NCBI RefSeq assembly: GCF_947498015.1
Contig: NZ_CANMIR010000003.1
Span: 124,001-188,000, forward strand
DNA: 64,000 nt
Direction: 5' to 3'
From: an uncultured Neptuniibacter sp.
Lineage (GTDB): Bacteria > Pseudomonadota > Gammaproteobacteria > Pseudomonadales > Balneatricaceae
The first letter of the stretch is position 1, and each line of letters begins with the position of its first letter. This document shows positions 53,928-61,691 of this stretch, piece by piece. Both the position numbers and the translations under genes were made by a program. The notes under the pieces are model-generated. The model was not told the DNA's origin. It did not search any database and saw nothing but the letters and a program-made list of their open reading frames with translations.

Positions 53928-54029
53928 AGGACATCCTCTCCAGCCAAAATGCTTCCCTTTAGCCTATGCTACAGGGTAGGGTGTGACAAGTAAGTTGTTA
54001 AGAATTAGTCAGTTACAACGGTGGATTTG

Positions 54030-55532
54030 ATGTTGCAGCGTTTAGCCGAATGGCACCTTAAACCGGAACTGAGTGAAGCCAGACGAGTCAGAGAAGCGCT
54101 AAGTCAGGCACTTAATAAAGCGGGTGCTGCACACATTAATGCGTTTCAACTGGCATCTGCTGAGCTGATTGTGAATCTTAGCCGCTATCCGGAGCCTAAA
54201 CCGACCGAGATAATTCTGAGTCTGAGTAAAGACACACAATATTGGTGGTTGGAGCTACGGGATAATGGTCCCAGCTTTAACAACTTTAGCCAGCTGATTA
54301 ATGATCCAAACCCTTTAGAGGCTGCTGAGAGTGGTATGGGCTTAAAGCTGTTAGCACAGATGTTCCCGGATATTCGTTATGTGCCCGCCTGTTATCGGGA
54401 AGATGCCTGTAATCTGATGCTGCTACGCTATCCTGTCAGTGATGCGATACCACTGAAGAAAACCCTGTTAATCGTTGATGATGATCCGAGCTACCGCGCT
54501 GTGATATCAGCTTATCTCTGTGACGAATACGCTGTCGTTGAGGCTGACAGCGTGCAGCAGGCGTTCTCTCAGGTCATTAGGTATCACCCCGATCTGGTGA
54601 TCTGTGATATACAGATGCCCGGTCAGGATGGGCCTGCACTTTTTGATCAGATCGCGCATATCCCTGATGTAGCTGATACTGCTTTTATCTATCTATCAGG
54701 CAGTAAGGATCAGCAGAAGATCAGTCGGGCGCTGTCACGCCCGATCGATGATTTCCTTGCGAAGCCTGTCAGCCGTGACCAACTGGTTAATGCAATAGAA
54801 AGGGTCATTCAGCGGCGCAGTTACCTTAATCAACAGATCAAACATGAGCTTGAGCAGAAGATTAGCCTGGGTTTGCAACCGAGTCTGCCAGACCGGATTC
54901 CTGGCTATAACCTGCAACTGAGGACGATCAATCCCGAACCCGGCGGTGGGGATCTGGTACAACTTCAGCAGCAAGGCGGACAAAGCATGATCCTCATGGC
55001 TGATCTGATGGGACATGGACTCAGTGCCAAAGGGTTCAGCTATGCTTTGGCAGGCTATTTAAGGGGCCTAAGTTCCGCAGCCTGCAGTCATCAGTTTGAC
55101 CTTGAGGCGTTGTTTACGCTGCTCTCTCAGGGGTTTAATCAGGATTCACTGCTTAAAGAGACCTTAGCTACACTCCTGGCTGTACAGCTAACAGAACAGG
55201 GAGAGCTGAACTGGGTAAACGCGGGCCAACCTTTCCCGCTAGAGATCACAGAAAACAGTATCAAATCGATCAGGGTGCAGGGTGCACTTCCCGGTTTAGG
55301 CGTGGAGAGTTACACAACCCTCAAGACCCACCTGAAATCAGGGCAGCGGGTGTTAATCTATTCAGATGGTTTTCAGGATGCGGCTGAACCTTTAGACCAT
55401 CCACTGCAGTTGGCACTAGAACAAACTCGCTCGATGCCTCTCTCTGCAGCGGCTGATTTTCTGCTATCAGCCAGGCTCAAAATGGGCAGGGCGGATGATG
55501 ATCTCACTCTGATACTGATTGAAAAGGATTAA
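54030..55532 (+). CDS. Partner-switch protein HATPase-receiver-PP2C (SypE-like)
   Basis: About 500 residues with three domains. An RsbW-type HATPase kinase (about 15-135; SAELIVNLSRYPEPKPT, LRDNGPSFNNF, ESGMGLKLL) is followed by a receiver (phospho-Asp in VICDIQMPGQDG, LAKPV) and an RsbU-type PP2C phosphatase (about 285-500; PGGGDLVQL, LMADLMGHGLSAKG, IYSDGFQDAAE, GRADDDLTLILI). A kinase and a phosphatase in one chain around a receiver is the SypE arrangement, which phosphorylates and dephosphorylates a STAS partner; such a STAS gene is 3 kb away. The ATG at 54030 has GGTGGA upstream; a GTG at 54021 is possible. Its stop overlaps that of the convergent ATPase gene by 4 bases. Confidence 0.92.
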   Translation: MLQRLAEWHLKPELSEARRVREALSQALNKAGAAHINAFQLASAELIVNLSRYPEPKPTEIILSLSKDTQYWWLELRDNGPSFNNFSQLINDPNPLEAAESGMGLKLLAQMFPDIRYVPACYREDACNLMLLRYPVSDAIPLKKTLLIVDDDPSYRAVISAYLCDEYAVVEADSVQQAFSQVIRYHPDLVICDIQMPGQDGPALFDQIAHIPDVADTAFIYLSGSKDQQKISRALSRPIDDFLAKPVSRDQLVNAIERVIQRRSYLNQQIKHELEQKISLGLQPSLPDRIPGYNLQLRTINPEPGGGDLVQLQQQGGQSMILMADLMGHGLSAKGFSYALAGYLRGLSSAACSHQFDLEALFTLLSQGFNQDSLLKETLATLLAVQLTEQGELNWVNAGQPFPLEITENSIKSIRVQGALPGLGVESYTTLKTHLKSGQRVLIYSDGFQDAAEPLDHPLQLALEQTRSMPLSAAADFLLSARLKMGRADDDLTLILIEKD

Positions 55533-56272
55533 AGCTCCTGATTCAGAAGGACCATCTTCTCTAGCCGGAAACGAAGGTGCCGCATCAGTGTTGGCATAAA
55601 TCGTTGTAATCGGTAGGTCTCTCGAATCAACTCCTGTTTAAGCCCTGGTGCATAACGATCATTCATGATGACCCCCTTCAGGCTTGCGCCACTTTGAAAG
55701 AGAATGTCCCGAGCTTCGTCAACCTGGGATTCAGTGGTTTTTCCGGTTTCTATGTTCAGCAGCGTTGCTTCGCTGGCCGCACAGATTACATCTACCGGCA
55801 AGCTATCATCCATCTCCTGATCAAAACAGGCTTTATCTGTCGCTTGTGCCGATAATAGAAGAGGCTCGGTATCACAGATCACCAGATCAAATCGCTCAAG
55901 ACAGTTGAAAAAAAACAGTTTGAGCGTCTCCTGATCCCGGAACTCAACACAGTGGCTGGATTTCTCCGGACAGTTAAGCACCATCAGACCCGGATTTTCA
56001 CTCTCCTGGGCAGCATGCTCCCAGTTGCCAGTCAGAGGTAACCACTCATTCGCACTCATTCCAAGATACTGCGCTAATATCGGACTTCTGCGGTTCAATT
56101 CAAGTAACAGTACCCGCTTCCCCGACTCGGCAGCCCGTTGCGCCAGAGAGTAGGCGATCGTGCTATTACCCGCTTGATGATGGATACTGCAAATACTGAA
56201 TTGACGCAGTCCCAGGCGCAATATCCGAGCATAGATCGTTTCTAAGGCTGAACTACTCTTGAGTGATCTCAT
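55529..56272 (-). CDS. BY-kinase/CpsD-like P-loop ATPase with degenerate Walker A
   Basis: A 247-residue protein of the exopolysaccharide tyrosine-kinase (CpsD/SypD-like) family. Walker B-like FDLVICDTEPL and Walker A'-like VLLLELNRRSP are recognisable. The P-loop reads HHQAGNSTIA, where the expected lysine of GKS/T is asparagine, and the C-terminus lacks a tyrosine cluster. It is therefore probably not an active kinase and may instead be a structural or regulatory partner of the Wzz-like protein (62780-64000). AAGGAG lies before the ATG. It ends the STAS-lipoprotein-exporter operon. Confidence 0.8.
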   Translation of the reverse strand: MRSLKSSSALETIYARILRLGLRQFSICSIHHQAGNSTIAYSLAQRAAESGKRVLLLELNRRSPILAQYLGMSANEWLPLTGNWEHAAQESENPGLMVLNCPEKSSHCVEFRDQETLKLFFFNCLERFDLVICDTEPLLLSAQATDKACFDQEMDDSLPVDVICAASEATLLNIETGKTTESQVDEARDILFQSGASLKGVIMNDRYAPGLKQELIRETYRLQRFMPTLMRHLRFRLEKMVLLNQEL

Positions 56273-56295
56273 TGCTAACTCCTTACAGTGTCAAA

Positions 56296-58386
56296 TTACA
56301 AGCCAACCAGACGTGCAAACGAGAACACTGTGAGTGATTCCTGCAGTGTATTAACCACGCGGTACCAGGTACTTTGCTCCTTGCCCGGTACGTAAACTGT
56401 ATCGCCGGCTCGCAAAACGGGTAGGCGGCTAAAATCACCGCTTTTGGCAAAATCGACCAGATCAAACAGACGCGAGTGAGCCTCCCCATCAATACGGTTG
56501 ATCACCATTATCCGATCCTGCAGGGCAGTGTTTTGTGGTCCTCCTGCTTCTGCTAACAGATCAAGAACAGTCATATGGCTATCAAAGCTGTAACGACCAG
56601 GGCGGGCGACTGCCCCCAAAACTCGCACCACAGTCTCTTTCGGTTTCTCCAGCCAGGCACGGTCACGTTTAGGGATAAAGATCACATCTTCATTTCTAAC
56701 CAGAGGGAGCATCGCCTCGTCACCGGTCTCGAAATAGGTGTGCAGATTCAGATGGCTGACCTCTGTCTTACCCTCCTGACGGTGGGTGATACGTACGCTG
56801 GAGAGATCTGCCAGACCTGTAGGCCCTTGTGCAGCTGAAAGGATGTCGAGAAAGTTGAGCTCATTGTTAAATGCATAGCGTCCCGGCGCACCGACCTCAC
56901 CGAAGATGTAGATAGAGCGTTCGCTAGACTGGCGTACCCACTGAGAGCGGTTATCGTTCGGATCTTTTGGCAGCTCGGGGATCACAACGGTATCACCCGC
57001 ACGCAGATGTGGAATTTTACGGATATCGCCACCATGATCCAGAAATGCTTTGAGATCAAAACTGACCGAGTCAGTCTGGCCGTTACCCCGCAGCTGGAGT
57101 ATCTGCAGGTGAGCCGTATCAGCGCTGGCAATAGGCCCCCCGGCATGTGCAATCAGATCCATCAGTGTCATCTCAGATGCCCACTCGTACCGGCCTGGAC
57201 GATTAACCGCGCCGATAATTCGGATTGCACGATTGGGATGAACCTTAAGCCAGCTTTTTTCATTCATATCGGTTTTTTCCGGGACCAGAATCGCATCACC
57301 TGGTTGGATATCCGGCATAGTGCCGCGCCCCTGACTGTCGACATAGCTCTGTAGATCAAAAGGCTGTACCTTGCCATCTGCACGAATGATTCGGATCTGT
57401 CGGGTCTCGGCAAAGCGGGTGGGACCACCCGCTGTCGCCAGCAGATCATAGAATCCACTGCCTTCACCCATCTCCATAGCTCCGGGTTTAAAGACCTCAC
57501 CCATGACATAGACCGTACGCGAACCACTTTTAACCTGTTCGGTAGCCTGCGGAATAAATATCAGATCACCCTGATGAACCTTAGGCATCAGCGCCGGGTT
57601 ACCTGTATCCAGATATTCACGCATATTGAAGGGAAATGGTTTACCGTTATGGATCACCCGGATCTGCTCGATCCCCGCATAGCGCGTGACACCACCGGCA
57701 CGCATGATAAGATCCATCACATTGGCATCATCCTTATAGGCAAAGGTACCGGGTCGATGCACCTCACCAAACACCTTCACCGCTTCGCCCCCTTCACCGG
57801 CATCTCCCGAGGCCGTGAGCGTCTGCGCATCAAATTCCACCTGTACATTCCCGATCAGTGGAGAGGCGGGAACAAAGATCACATCCATCGGTTGTAGCTT
57901 AGGTAAAGAGGAAGGGTTGCCGCTGTCCAGGTAATGTTTGTAATCAAACTCGATCAAACTTGAGTCTCGACGAATCTGAAGTTTATCGAGTTGTGCTCCC
58001 TGCGCTAAACCACCGGCACGATTGATCGCCATCTGTACGTTAGCGCGTACCGGTAAGTCAACCGGACCTGGCTGCTTTACATAACCAAGCACGGTGACTG
58101 ACAAACGACGCTCTTTTAGAAAGAGATCAAATTTACTCAGATCTTTGTAGGCATTGCGCATCTTCGTTTTTAACAGATCACGTGCTTCAGTCAGACTGAG
58201 GCCACTCAGACGTACGCTACCGATTTCGGGCAGGGTAATCATCCCCTCATGGTTCAGCTGAAAGCTTTTTTCAAACGCCTGCTCACCAGGGAATTTTATC
58301 TGTAAGCGATCACCAGGACGTAGGTTATCTGCCTGTACTAACAGAGGAAGCAGCAACAGACAGAGAATTTGAATGATAGTTTTCAT
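56296..58386 (-). CDS. Polysaccharide export protein with six SLBB domains
   Basis: Outer-membrane or periplasmic export component of the Wza/SypC class, about 696 residues. A signal peptide (1-19) precedes a Poly_export domain (LRPGDRLQIKFPGEQAF), followed by six SLBB repeats, each with the G-x-V-x-x-PG-x-(Y/F/M) and AGG-x-T core and a GDxI/V-VP end (for example VFGEVHRPGTF, VMGEVFKPGAM, IIGAVNRPGRY, IFGEVGAPGRY, VLGAVARPGRY). Wza usually has two SLBB domains and a lipobox; this protein has six and no lipobox. The ATG at 58386 has AGGAGGTG upstream and overlaps the lipoprotein stop by 4 bases. Confidence 0.92.
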   Translation of the reverse strand: MKTIIQILCLLLLPLLVQADNLRPGDRLQIKFPGEQAFEKSFQLNHEGMITLPEIGSVRLSGLSLTEARDLLKTKMRNAYKDLSKFDLFLKERRLSVTVLGYVKQPGPVDLPVRANVQMAINRAGGLAQGAQLDKLQIRRDSSLIEFDYKHYLDSGNPSSLPKLQPMDVIFVPASPLIGNVQVEFDAQTLTASGDAGEGGEAVKVFGEVHRPGTFAYKDDANVMDLIMRAGGVTRYAGIEQIRVIHNGKPFPFNMREYLDTGNPALMPKVHQGDLIFIPQATEQVKSGSRTVYVMGEVFKPGAMEMGEGSGFYDLLATAGGPTRFAETRQIRIIRADGKVQPFDLQSYVDSQGRGTMPDIQPGDAILVPEKTDMNEKSWLKVHPNRAIRIIGAVNRPGRYEWASEMTLMDLIAHAGGPIASADTAHLQILQLRGNGQTDSVSFDLKAFLDHGGDIRKIPHLRAGDTVVIPELPKDPNDNRSQWVRQSSERSIYIFGEVGAPGRYAFNNELNFLDILSAAQGPTGLADLSSVRITHRQEGKTEVSHLNLHTYFETGDEAMLPLVRNEDVIFIPKRDRAWLEKPKETVVRVLGAVARPGRYSFDSHMTVLDLLAEAGGPQNTALQDRIMVINRIDGEAHSRLFDLVDFAKSGDFSRLPVLRAGDTVYVPGKEQSTWYRVVNTLQESLTVFSFARLVGL

Positions 58387-58769
58387 AAGCACACCTCCTG
58401 AGAAGGCTTTTGGTGGCAAAGCTGTGATGCGGCTCTCAGATGAAAACCCTGCTGCATCAGATAGAGCAGTTGCTCAACAGGTTCCAATACTAATACTGCT
58501 TGCTGGGTGAACTCTGCGTTTAAAAGGCGGCGACTTTCGATCAACTGCATCTCGACCTCCCTGTAGAGAGCTGGATATGACCCACGGCTGCTTTGCAGCT
58601 GTAGTTCAGTCAATACTGTTTCAGATCGATCTATCCGTTCAGAAAGTGTGAATGGACGTTCAGGGATCGGAAAACGTTCAGCTACGCCGCCTTTACCTTC
58701 AGGTACCAGATAGAAACAACCACCGAGTGAGAGAAGGGGGCAAAGCATAAAGATCCGTATCAGTACCAT
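58383..58769 (-). CDS. Small lipoprotein of the polysaccharide operon
   Basis: A 128-residue protein with a lipoprotein signal ending LGGC. The mature part is charged and helical (RIDRSETVLTELQLQSSRG), and no known domain is recognised. It sits between the STAS gene and the exporter, the place occupied by the outer-membrane protein SypB in the syp locus, but the sequence is not OmpA-like. The ATG at 58769 is preferred (AAGGTG 6 bp upstream) to the GTG at 58778. It overlaps the exporter gene by 4 bases. Confidence 0.75.
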   Translation of the reverse strand: MVLIRIFMLCPLLSLGGCFYLVPEGKGGVAERFPIPERPFTLSERIDRSETVLTELQLQSSRGSYPALYREVEMQLIESRRLLNAEFTQQAVLVLEPVEQLLYLMQQGFHLRAASQLCHQKPSQEVCL

Positions 58770-58779
58770 GGGTATCACC

Positions 58780-59079
58780 TTAGCTATTCACCTGAATCGA
58801 CTGATCGATCCGCAGATGCTTGAGTAGCTCTAGGGGTTGCCCATGCACACCGATCAAACTCAGCGTCCGATTTATGCTCCGCAGGCGTTTGAAAAGGAAC
58901 ACGATGGCACCGATACCGGAAGAGTCGATAAATTCAATCAGATGCATATCGATCACCACATCTGATTCATCCTGGATCAGTGCATCAAATCGTGGACGTA
59001 AAATCTCCACTGCGAGTGCATCCAGTGAACCCTCAATTTCAAGATAAAGATCTGCTTCAACTTTGGCCGCAATAGACAT
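58780..59079 (-). CDS. STAS-domain anti-sigma-factor-antagonist-like protein (SypA-like)
   Basis: A 99-residue single STAS domain. The phosphorylation loop reads EFIDSSGIGAIV, with Ser53/Ser54 as the target pair, as in SpoIIAA/RsbV proteins. Its probable kinase/phosphatase is the HATPase-receiver-PP2C protein at 54030. In Vibrio fischeri the equivalent SypA is a positive factor for biofilm formation when unphosphorylated. It is the first gene of the operon and has its own sigma-54 promoter; AGGAG lies 7 bp before the ATG. Confidence 0.93.
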   Translation of the reverse strand: MSIAAKVEADLYLEIEGSLDALAVEILRPRFDALIQDESDVVIDMHLIEFIDSSGIGAIVFLFKRLRSINRTLSLIGVHGQPLELLKHLRIDQSIQVNS

Positions 59080-59123
59080 AACAACACTCCTGTATGGATC
59101 ATAATTCTATTTAGAAGTGATAC

Positions 59124-59139
59124 AGCAAAGCCTATGCCA
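59124..59139 (-). promoter_or_regulatory. Sigma-54 promoter of the STAS/export operon
   Basis: Reverse-strand TGGCATAGGCTTTGCT has the -24 GG and -12 GC exactly 10 bases apart, fitting TGGCAC-N5-TTGCW. The predicted transcript start is at about 59113, 34 bases before the STAS ATG. Confidence 0.75.
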
Positions 59140-59213
59140 TTGGATTATCTATCTGAAAATAAAGAAGATTATTATAATTTTCTGTAAGGATGGGGTATGC
59201 AAATTTAAACCTG

Positions 59214-59228
59214 TTCTCATTTTGAGAA
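59214..59228. promoter_or_regulatory. Palindrome TTCTCA-N3-TGAGAA, candidate enhancer site
   Basis: A perfect 15-bp palindrome about 108 bp upstream of the predicted sigma-54 transcript start, the usual distance for an activator of the NtrC class. It agrees with the SypG enhancer element as I remember it (TTCTCA-N3-TG..). Confidence 0.6.
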
Positions 59229-59414
59229 TCAGGATGAGAGTATAGGGGGCAAATCACGCTGGTTCAGTATAACTCGCATTCACCCCTTAGAATCACGCCA
59301 TCGGTGCCAAGGCGGGTAAAGAGATCTAACTGCGGTTTGTATGTAACGTCACTACGGTTTTTCCGGTTTGATTTCACTGAGCAAAACATGAACGATCACT
59401 TAGCAATTAGATCT

Positions 59415-59837
59415 TCACGAATTTCTGCGATTGATTAGCCATGATAAAAAGCTGAACAGCACTATTCCGATTAGGCTGGCTGCATAATCGACCAGATCAA
59501 CTGTACGACTGGGGAAAAATGACTGACTCATCTCCTCCAGGGTCACAAAGACCCATACCGATAGGGTGCCTAAGTAACAGGACCCGTTGTAAATGGCTAA
59601 GGTTTTACATCGGGTCGATAAATTTAGCAGCAAGGTAAAAAAACCAAACAGGGTGATATGGCTGATCTTGTCTCCATGAGGCAGGTTACGTGCAAGGCTG
59701 AAGAACAGTGTGTCCTGATCCGTATTCGCCATATAAAGTATCCAGGCGATAAAGCCGCCGCAGCTGATAGTCATTGCAATAAGAGCACGGTGCAGGGTTA
59801 CCCCTGCTGTTTGTTGAACCTTTGACTTAACGATCAT
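59415..59837 (-). CDS. VanZ-family membrane protein
   Basis: About 140 residues with four hydrophobic segments. The conserved block HGDKISHITLFGFFTLLLN and the later VTLEEMSQSFFPSRTVDLVDYAASLIGIVLF (D-x2-D-x3-N/S type) are VanZ-like. VanZ proteins often occur in polysaccharide clusters, with an unclear role. The ATG at 59837 lies one base after the stop of the sugar transferase; a GTG at 59849 would overlap it by 11 bases. It ends the synthesis operon. Confidence 0.85.
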   Translation of the reverse strand: MIVKSKVQQTAGVTLHRALIAMTISCGGFIAWILYMANTDQDTLFFSLARNLPHGDKISHITLFGFFTLLLNLSTRCKTLAIYNGSCYLGTLSVWVFVTLEEMSQSFFPSRTVDLVDYAASLIGIVLFSFLSWLINRRNS

Positions 59838-59838
59838 C

Positions 59839-60474
59839 CTATTGCCCACGACCGCAAATCATCACCAAAACGGTTCTCATCATGATGTTCAGATCTGCGC
59901 GAATCCAGGTGAGCAAACTGCCTAAACTCAGCGCATAGGCGTGATCAAAACCAACCTTATTGCGTACATCTTCAATATCACGATCATAGCCCTGATTTAC
60001 CTGTGCAAGTCCGGTAATACCCGGTTTCAATCCCCAGGTACGCTCGGAAAAGTAGGGAATAGCGTGTTCCAGTTTCTGATAAAACCCAGGGCGTTCTGGC
60101 CGTGGGCCGATCAGGGACATATCGCCTCGCAGTACATTGAACAGCTGCGGCAACTCGTCTAATCGGGTCTTGCGAAGAAACAACCCGACCCTGGTGATTC
60201 GCGGATCGGCTGATTGTGCCCAGACTGCACCCGTTTTCGCTTCGGCATCCAGATGCATGGTACGGAATTTATACATCCAGAAGATATCTGTTTTTTGTAG
60301 ATCTGCATGTCCGATCCGCATCTGTTTAAACAGAATAGGGCCAGGTGAATTAAGATAGATGGCTGCCGCAATAAAGGGCAATAGACAGAGGCAGAGCATC
60401 AGACCTAGCAGAGAGAGCAGGATATCCATGCCACGTTTTGCCAACAGTACCGGTGTAGGGATATAGCTATTCAT
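59839..60474 (-). CDS. Undecaprenyl-phosphate sugar phosphotransferase (initiating enzyme)
   Basis: A 211-residue monotopic phosphoglycosyl transferase that puts the first sugar phosphate on the lipid carrier. One N-terminal hydrophobic re-entrant helix (ILLSLLGLMLCLCLLPFIAAAI) precedes the catalytic core: FKQMRIG, MYKFRTM, the DE pair in RKTRLDELPQLFNVLRGDMSLIGPRPERP, and LKPGITGLAQVNQ. The ATG at 60474 has GAGGT upstream; the frame runs on to 60540 without similarity. It is SypR-like in position and class. The sugar is not readable from the sequence. Confidence 0.93.
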   Translation of the reverse strand: MNSYIPTPVLLAKRGMDILLSLLGLMLCLCLLPFIAAAIYLNSPGPILFKQMRIGHADLQKTDIFWMYKFRTMHLDAEAKTGAVWAQSADPRITRVGLFLRKTRLDELPQLFNVLRGDMSLIGPRPERPGFYQKLEHAIPYFSERTWGLKPGITGLAQVNQGYDRDIEDVRNKVGFDHAYALSLGSLLTWIRADLNIMMRTVLVMICGRGQ

Positions 60475-60508
60475 GATTGTGTACCTCAAAAAATACAGTG
60501 GAACGGGT

Positions 60509-61690
60509 TCAGGATTTAGAGACCGATTGCCAGTGACCACGATCCAACCCTAGTAAGTAGCGAAGGGTTCCTATCAGGCTGCTGTAGTAACCGTTGATCA
60601 GATAGAAAACGATCTTGATGGGTTTCAGAAACCTATACCTGTTAAGGAGTCTCTCTGGTAATAAAAGGCTGAGACGAGCAAGCACAATCCCCGTCAATTG
60701 CAGAATCGTCAGAATAAGAAATGCTTCTGAATCCAATGCCAGCAGGGCAGAGACGATTAGCTGTGTCAGTAGAATCAGTGGCATCAACGCTCTAAGCGCC
60801 TTACCCGAAAGAAAGCTGAATGCAGTGCCTCCCAGCATGGGCGAGAGCAACTTCGGTAATCGCAGCAGTTGCTGGAGGTTTCCAGCTGCAATCCGGGTAC
60901 GTCGCTGTGAATCCATATTAAGGCTCGCCTTTTCCAGCTCGAGTGCAACCAGATTGCAGTCATAACGTGCCTCATATCCCCGACAGACGATCTCCATCGG
61001 TAGGATAAAGTCGTCATTAATCGTATCTGCGGGCATCGGCTGAAAAAGATGACTACGAAATAGGTAGAGCGCGCCATGTACACCAATGGGGCTCCCGATG
61101 GCTGCTTCGCCACGCTTGATGTTGATCTGGTAATCCCAGTATCGCTGCTCACCCTCACTGCCGGGGTTAAGCAGTGTGTAGGTGGCGGCAACTACACCCA
61201 CTTGAGGGTCTTCAAAATGTTGGTGAGCGAGTTTAAGGGCATCAATAGAGATCAGTGCAGATGCGTCGCTCAGGGCGACTATGTCGGCATTAACCTCCGG
61301 GATAAGGCGGTTAAGTAACGCCACTTTGCCATGATTCTCTTTAAACTCAATAATCTGGATGTTCAGATGTTCTGCCTGCCACTCTGCAGCAACCTCTCTT
61401 GCTAATGCAGCGGTGTTGTCTTTACAACCATCGCAGGCGATCACCAGTTTGAGTTTATCGCTTGGGTAATCGAGGCTGGCTACATTACGGATCTTATCCG
61501 CAATCACACCCGCTTCGTTGTAGGCGGGTACCACGATGGTGACCCTCTTTAATGCTGAGTCCGACGGTGTTTGCGGAGCTCTTTCTACTGCGCGTTGTTG
61601 CAGACGAAGCATAATGATCGGATAGATCAGATGATGATAGATAATCAGGCACCAGAGCAGTGCCAGTGAGCAGAGCATCCAGGTCGACAT
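60509..61690 (-). CDS. Membrane-associated family 2 glycosyltransferase
   Basis: A 393-residue protein. An N-terminal transmembrane helix (SLALLWCLIIYHHLIYPII) precedes the GT2 domain (VTIVVPAYNEAGVIADKIRNV, CDGCKDNTAALAREV, VALSDASALI as the DxD-like site, DDFILPMEI), and three to four C-terminal helices follow. This plan is shared with processive or lipid-linked sugar transferases. The ATG at 61690 has AGGAGGTG 5 bp upstream and follows the previous stop at once; the upstream open frame to 61897 is spurious. Confidence 0.9.
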   Translation of the reverse strand: MSTWMLCSLALLWCLIIYHHLIYPIIMLRLQQRAVERAPQTPSDSALKRVTIVVPAYNEAGVIADKIRNVASLDYPSDKLKLVIACDGCKDNTAALAREVAAEWQAEHLNIQIIEFKENHGKVALLNRLIPEVNADIVALSDASALISIDALKLAHQHFEDPQVGVVAATYTLLNPGSEGEQRYWDYQINIKRGEAAIGSPIGVHGALYLFRSHLFQPMPADTINDDFILPMEIVCRGYEARYDCNLVALELEKASLNMDSQRRTRIAAGNLQQLLRLPKLLSPMLGGTAFSFLSGKALRALMPLILLTQLIVSALLALDSEAFLILTILQLTGIVLARLSLLLPERLLNRYRFLKPIKIVFYLINGYYSSLIGTLRYLLGLDRGHWQSVSKS

Positions 61691-61691
61691 G

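Larger units (their letters stand above)
59080..59414. other. 335-bp regulatory gap between the two polysaccharide operons
   Basis: It holds the sigma-54 promoter (59124-59139) and enhancer palindrome (59214-59228). The AT-rich stretch 59145-59180 between them could bind IHF; this is not shown. The part from 59230 to 59414 has no gene or clear terminator for the upstream VanZ operon, so read-through into the STAS operon is possible. Confidence 0.6.

Noticed and set aside
59300..59325. TGGCACCGATGGCG-like sequence on the reverse strand as a second sigma-54 promoter
   Set aside because: The GG and GC elements are not 10 bases apart, so it does not fit sigma-54 spacing.
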